Assembly (NCBI GenBank): GCA_965368405.1
Contig: CBDUMS010000084.1
Span: forward strand, 1-16,182
Source: S012-113 sp965368405
GTDB taxonomy: Bacteria > Bacteroidota > Bacteroidia > Cytophagales > Cyclobacteriaceae
Reading direction: 5' to 3'
DNA: 16,182 nt
Position numbers and translations under genes: made by a program. The number at the start of each line of letters is the position of its first letter. Position 1 is the first letter of the stretch. The notes under the pieces were generated by a model that was given only the letters and a program-made list of their open reading frames with translations, did no database searches and had not been told where the DNA came from. Shown here piece after piece: positions 13,679 to 16,182 of this stretch.

Positions 13679-15730
13679 ATGGATTCTTTGTCCAGCAGGC
13701 GTGTATTTTGTTTATTAATAGCAATTTTCCTGATTCCCGGAAAATCTATATCTCAGCAGGGCCAAGAATTAAAACTTGCCACATACAGAACTGCGCATAA
13801 AATAATGCTGCGATGGGCACCACCAAAAGCAGCACATTGGATAAAAAATAACAAATATGGATATGTTATTGAGCGCTATACTATCTTACGCGATTCGAGC
13901 AGGGTGTATCCTCCAGAGAAGTATGTTTTAGCTAATAATATTAAACCCGCTCCTCTTAATTTCTGGGAAAATATTAGTGAAAAAGATAATTACGCCGCCG
14001 TGGTGGCACAGGCCATTTATGGAGAAAGTTTTCTGATTAACATTCCAAATAATCCCAACAACCCATATAGCTTCATTCAGCAGGCAAATGACCAGGAGGC
14101 ACGCTACAATTATACGCTTCTTAGTTGCGACTTATCCTTTCCAGTTGCTAAGCTTGCTGGATTGGGCTTTGAAGACTCTTTAATAAGTAATAATGAGAGC
14201 TATTTATACAAAATCTATGGTCGCTCATCTTATGCAAGTGTTGATACAGCTTATGCCTATGTTCCAGCGGAAGACAGTCCACCATTGCCTTCAGTAAAGA
14301 GTCTCGAGGCTGAATTTGGTGATAGAATCGTTTCCTTAAGTTGGAGATTAGACTTCTTAAACAATTACTACTCAACCTATATTATTGAAAAATCACATGA
14401 TAATGTATCCTTTGAAAGAGTTGGTGAGAAGCCTTCGCTTTTTACCGTAACAGATGGTCGGGCAGAGGACGAAGTAGCCATTAAAACTGATTCAATTCTA
14501 GAGAATAATAGAAAATACTATTATCGTATTCGTGGTGTTAGCCCATTTGGCGTTATTGGACCGCCCTCTAACACAGCCTCAGGTGAAGGGAGGAGCGCCT
14601 ATAATTTTAGTGTTGAAATACAAGACATCGAAGGTGATGAATATGACGTGAACGTCTATTGGAAAACTGTTCCCGAAATACTTCAAAGCGAGTTAGAGCA
14701 GGCTACGCTGTTCTTTTCAGAAGATGGAAGCTATTTTAAAGCTATTGATTCAATCAAGTCCGTTTCCGACTTCCAGATAAGAACAAGTGCTCCCTCCTCT
14801 TATTATAAAATTGAGGTAAAAGATCGAAATGGGAAAAAACACATCTCTTTCCCCTACCTGTATCAGATAGAAGATAGTATACCTCCGGGAACCCCCGATA
14901 ATCTAGCTGGCACTTGTGACAGCCTAGGTAATATAACTTTAGTTTGGAATAAAAACACAGAGCTCGATCTGGGAGGGTACCGCGTTTTTAAATCCATAAA
15001 CAGAAACTCCAACTTTAGGCAAATTACAAGTACTGCCTTAACTGATACCACTTTCAAAGATCATATCGATCTCAGCGCCATTAGAGGACATGTTTATTAC
15101 CAGATTCAAGCAGTTGATCTTCGAGGAAACAAATCCGATAAATCCGATGCAATAACTGTCAAACTGAAGGATGTAATGGCTCCAGGACCACCTCGAATTG
15201 TAGATTATAGGATAGAGAATAGCCTTGTTGTAATAACATTTGTGCGTAGTCCAAGTAAAGATGCTGTTGCCTATGTATTGCACAAATTTGTCAATGACAG
15301 TTTAGAGTTTAAAGAAAGACTGCCTCCATCTAATAATAGTCAAAGGATTATTGACACGCTTGAACATTCAGGCAGCGTAAAATACTTTCTTTCGGCAATT
15401 GACAGTGTAGGTAATACCTCAGATAGGTCCAATGAACTAATAATTAATTCCTTTTTTGATCAATCAATTACTCCGGAGCTGAGTGCTGAGGTAGATAGAG
15501 TAAATAACCTCATCGAATTGCACTGGGATGTGCCAAATCGGGTAAATGAAGTTAGGTTGTATAGGGCTGAGGGTAACAATAAAATTACTTTGTACAAAAC
15601 ATTTGACAGGTTGACGAGTGTGTTCGAAGATCGTAACCTGACTATAAATAATGAGTATACCTACGTGCTACAGTTTCTGTTTGATATGGTGAATCCGAAA
15701 TTTTCTAATGAACTAAGCATAGTTTTTTAA
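13679..15730 (+). CDS. Secreted multi-domain fibronectin type III protein
   Basis: The 683-residue protein has a signal peptide (hydrophobic 10-20, likely cleavage after SIS at about 25). It then consists of fibronectin type III-like beta-sandwich repeats, beginning at about residues 28, 203, 309, 402, 501 and 600. Typical features are W in the B strand (LSWRLDF, LVWNKN, LHWDVP), Tyr pairs in the F strand (YYYRIRGVSPFG, YYQIQAVDLRGN, KYFLSAIDSVGN) and Pro-rich linkers (IPPGTPDNL, MAPGPPRIV). The first repeat has a long insertion. No catalytic domain and no T9SS sorting domain is seen; the chain ends just after the last repeat. An extracellular scaffold or binding role is likely. The next exported protein starts one base after the stop, so they are co-expressed. 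Confidence 0.85.
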   Translation: MDSLSSRRVFCLLIAIFLIPGKSISQQGQELKLATYRTAHKIMLRWAPPKAAHWIKNNKYGYVIERYTILRDSSRVYPPEKYVLANNIKPAPLNFWENISEKDNYAAVVAQAIYGESFLINIPNNPNNPYSFIQQANDQEARYNYTLLSCDLSFPVAKLAGLGFEDSLISNNESYLYKIYGRSSYASVDTAYAYVPAEDSPPLPSVKSLEAEFGDRIVSLSWRLDFLNNYYSTYIIEKSHDNVSFERVGEKPSLFTVTDGRAEDEVAIKTDSILENNRKYYYRIRGVSPFGVIGPPSNTASGEGRSAYNFSVEIQDIEGDEYDVNVYWKTVPEILQSELEQATLFFSEDGSYFKAIDSIKSVSDFQIRTSAPSSYYKIEVKDRNGKKHISFPYLYQIEDSIPPGTPDNLAGTCDSLGNITLVWNKNTELDLGGYRVFKSINRNSNFRQITSTALTDTTFKDHIDLSAIRGHVYYQIQAVDLRGNKSDKSDAITVKLKDVMAPGPPRIVDYRIENSLVVITFVRSPSKDAVAYVLHKFVNDSLEFKERLPPSNNSQRIIDTLEHSGSVKYFLSAIDSVGNTSDRSNELIINSFFDQSITPELSAEVDRVNNLIELHWDVPNRVNEVRLYRAEGNNKITLYKTFDRLTSVFEDRNLTINNEYTYVLQFLFDMVNPKFSNELSIVF

Positions 15731-15731
15731 A

Positions 15732-16182
15732 ATGAAGCGGTTAATTATTGTATCTATCTGTTCCCTCATTTTTACGACATCGGTAAGTTTTGGGCAAAGC
15801 TATAAAGTTGAATATTCTACAGAATACGTATATCATAGTGATATAAGTGGGGTGGAATATGTCCGTTTCAGATTGGAAACTTTAAATGAAACATACGATA
15901 TAAATGGTGACGGCACACTTATAGTTGATGGGACACCTCTTAAAATTCTTATCCGGTCATATATACTAAACGTAGACGAATATGGAAACCAAATTAGCCG
16001 TTGTGGCCCAGAAGAACAAACCATAATTTTATCAGATGAGGCATGCATTAATATCGTGAATAATGCTTTCAATACTAATTGCTCTGGATATGTATACGTA
16101 ATATTCAAGTCCAGCCCCATGTTAAGCTACAATAATGGCACAACTCCATCTGGTTCTGAAGTCTGTTTAACTGACCCAATCC
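15732..16182 (+). CDS. Exported protein, unknown, cut by the window end
   Basis: The ATG at 15732 follows the fibronectin-protein stop after one base. The first residues MKRLIIVSICSLIFTTSVSF and then GQSYK are a clear signal peptide cleaved before Gln. About 150 codons are visible without a stop. The mature part contains EYVYHSDISGVEYVRFRLET, DINGDGTLIVDGTPLKILI and several Cys (SRCGPEE, DEACIN, TNCSGY, SEVCLT), a number that suggests disulfides outside the cytoplasm. I recognise no domain. The Asp-rich DINGDGT stretch could bind calcium but may be chance. Co-transcription with the fibronectin type III gene suggests a shared extracellular complex. The 3' end lies outside the window. Confidence 0.8.
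   Translation, partial: MKRLIIVSICSLIFTTSVSFGQSYKVEYSTEYVYHSDISGVEYVRFRLETLNETYDINGDGTLIVDGTPLKILIRSYILNVDEYGNQISRCGPEEQTIILSDEACINIVNNAFNTNCSGYVYVIFKSSPMLSYNNGTTPSGSEVCLTDPI

Noticed and set aside
15833..16120. Open minus-strand frame of 95 codons at the right edge
   Set aside because: It lies opposite an exported-protein gene with a clear signal peptide and operon spacing; its own product looks random.
1..16182. Phage, transposon, defence island or CRISPR content
   Set aside because: No integrase, transposase, direct-repeat array, tRNA or defence-type domain was seen on either strand.

Overview
The window looks like chromosome of an AT-rich Bacteroidota, most likely of the Cytophagales type. 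Supporting signs are TAnnTTTG-type -7 boxes upstream of two genes, a large two-module MacB/FtsX-like permease with no ATPase beside it, a lipoprotein with acidic residues right after the lipidated Cys, and secreted fibronectin type III proteins. This placement is an inference from gene style. No rRNA, tRNA, CRISPR array, insertion sequence or phage gene was seen.

Layout. Positions 2-484 hold the 3' part of an outer-membrane beta-barrel gene, followed by a short frameshifted remnant of a similar barrel (522-772). A histidine kinase/response regulator pair follows (839-3078), preceded by a near-palindrome and a good -7 box. Next is a HisA-like TIM barrel that lacks the first catalytic Asp (3158-3889); a 14-bp perfect inverted repeat overlaps its likely promoter. 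A small acidic exported protein is convergent with it (3886-4296). Then come csaA (4391-4738), a stand-alone alanine racemase (4797-5912), a convergent DoxX-like membrane protein (5909-6292) and a membrane-anchored metallo-beta-lactamase-fold hydrolase (6396-7517).

From 7522 to 13516 all genes lie on the minus strand. Read in their own direction they are a small lipoprotein, a YedK/HMCES-type SRAP protein, an FtsX-like permease, a DUF1697 protein, an unrecognised protein with a WPHHFD motif, and an ArsC-like thiol phosphatase. The plus strand resumes at 13679 with a secreted fibronectin type III protein and, one base after its stop, a second exported protein cut by the window edge.

How the genes work together. 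Only three groups look like operons: the kinase/regulator pair, the permease with DUF1697 (14-nt gap), and the two exported proteins at the right end. The rest is mixed housekeeping and envelope content with tightly packed convergent pairs. The points most worth following are the HisA-like protein with Ser at the Asp8 position and its palindromic promoter, the hairpin that buries the SRAP start codon, the one-base frameshift in the barrel remnant, and the unknown secreted operon at the right edge.
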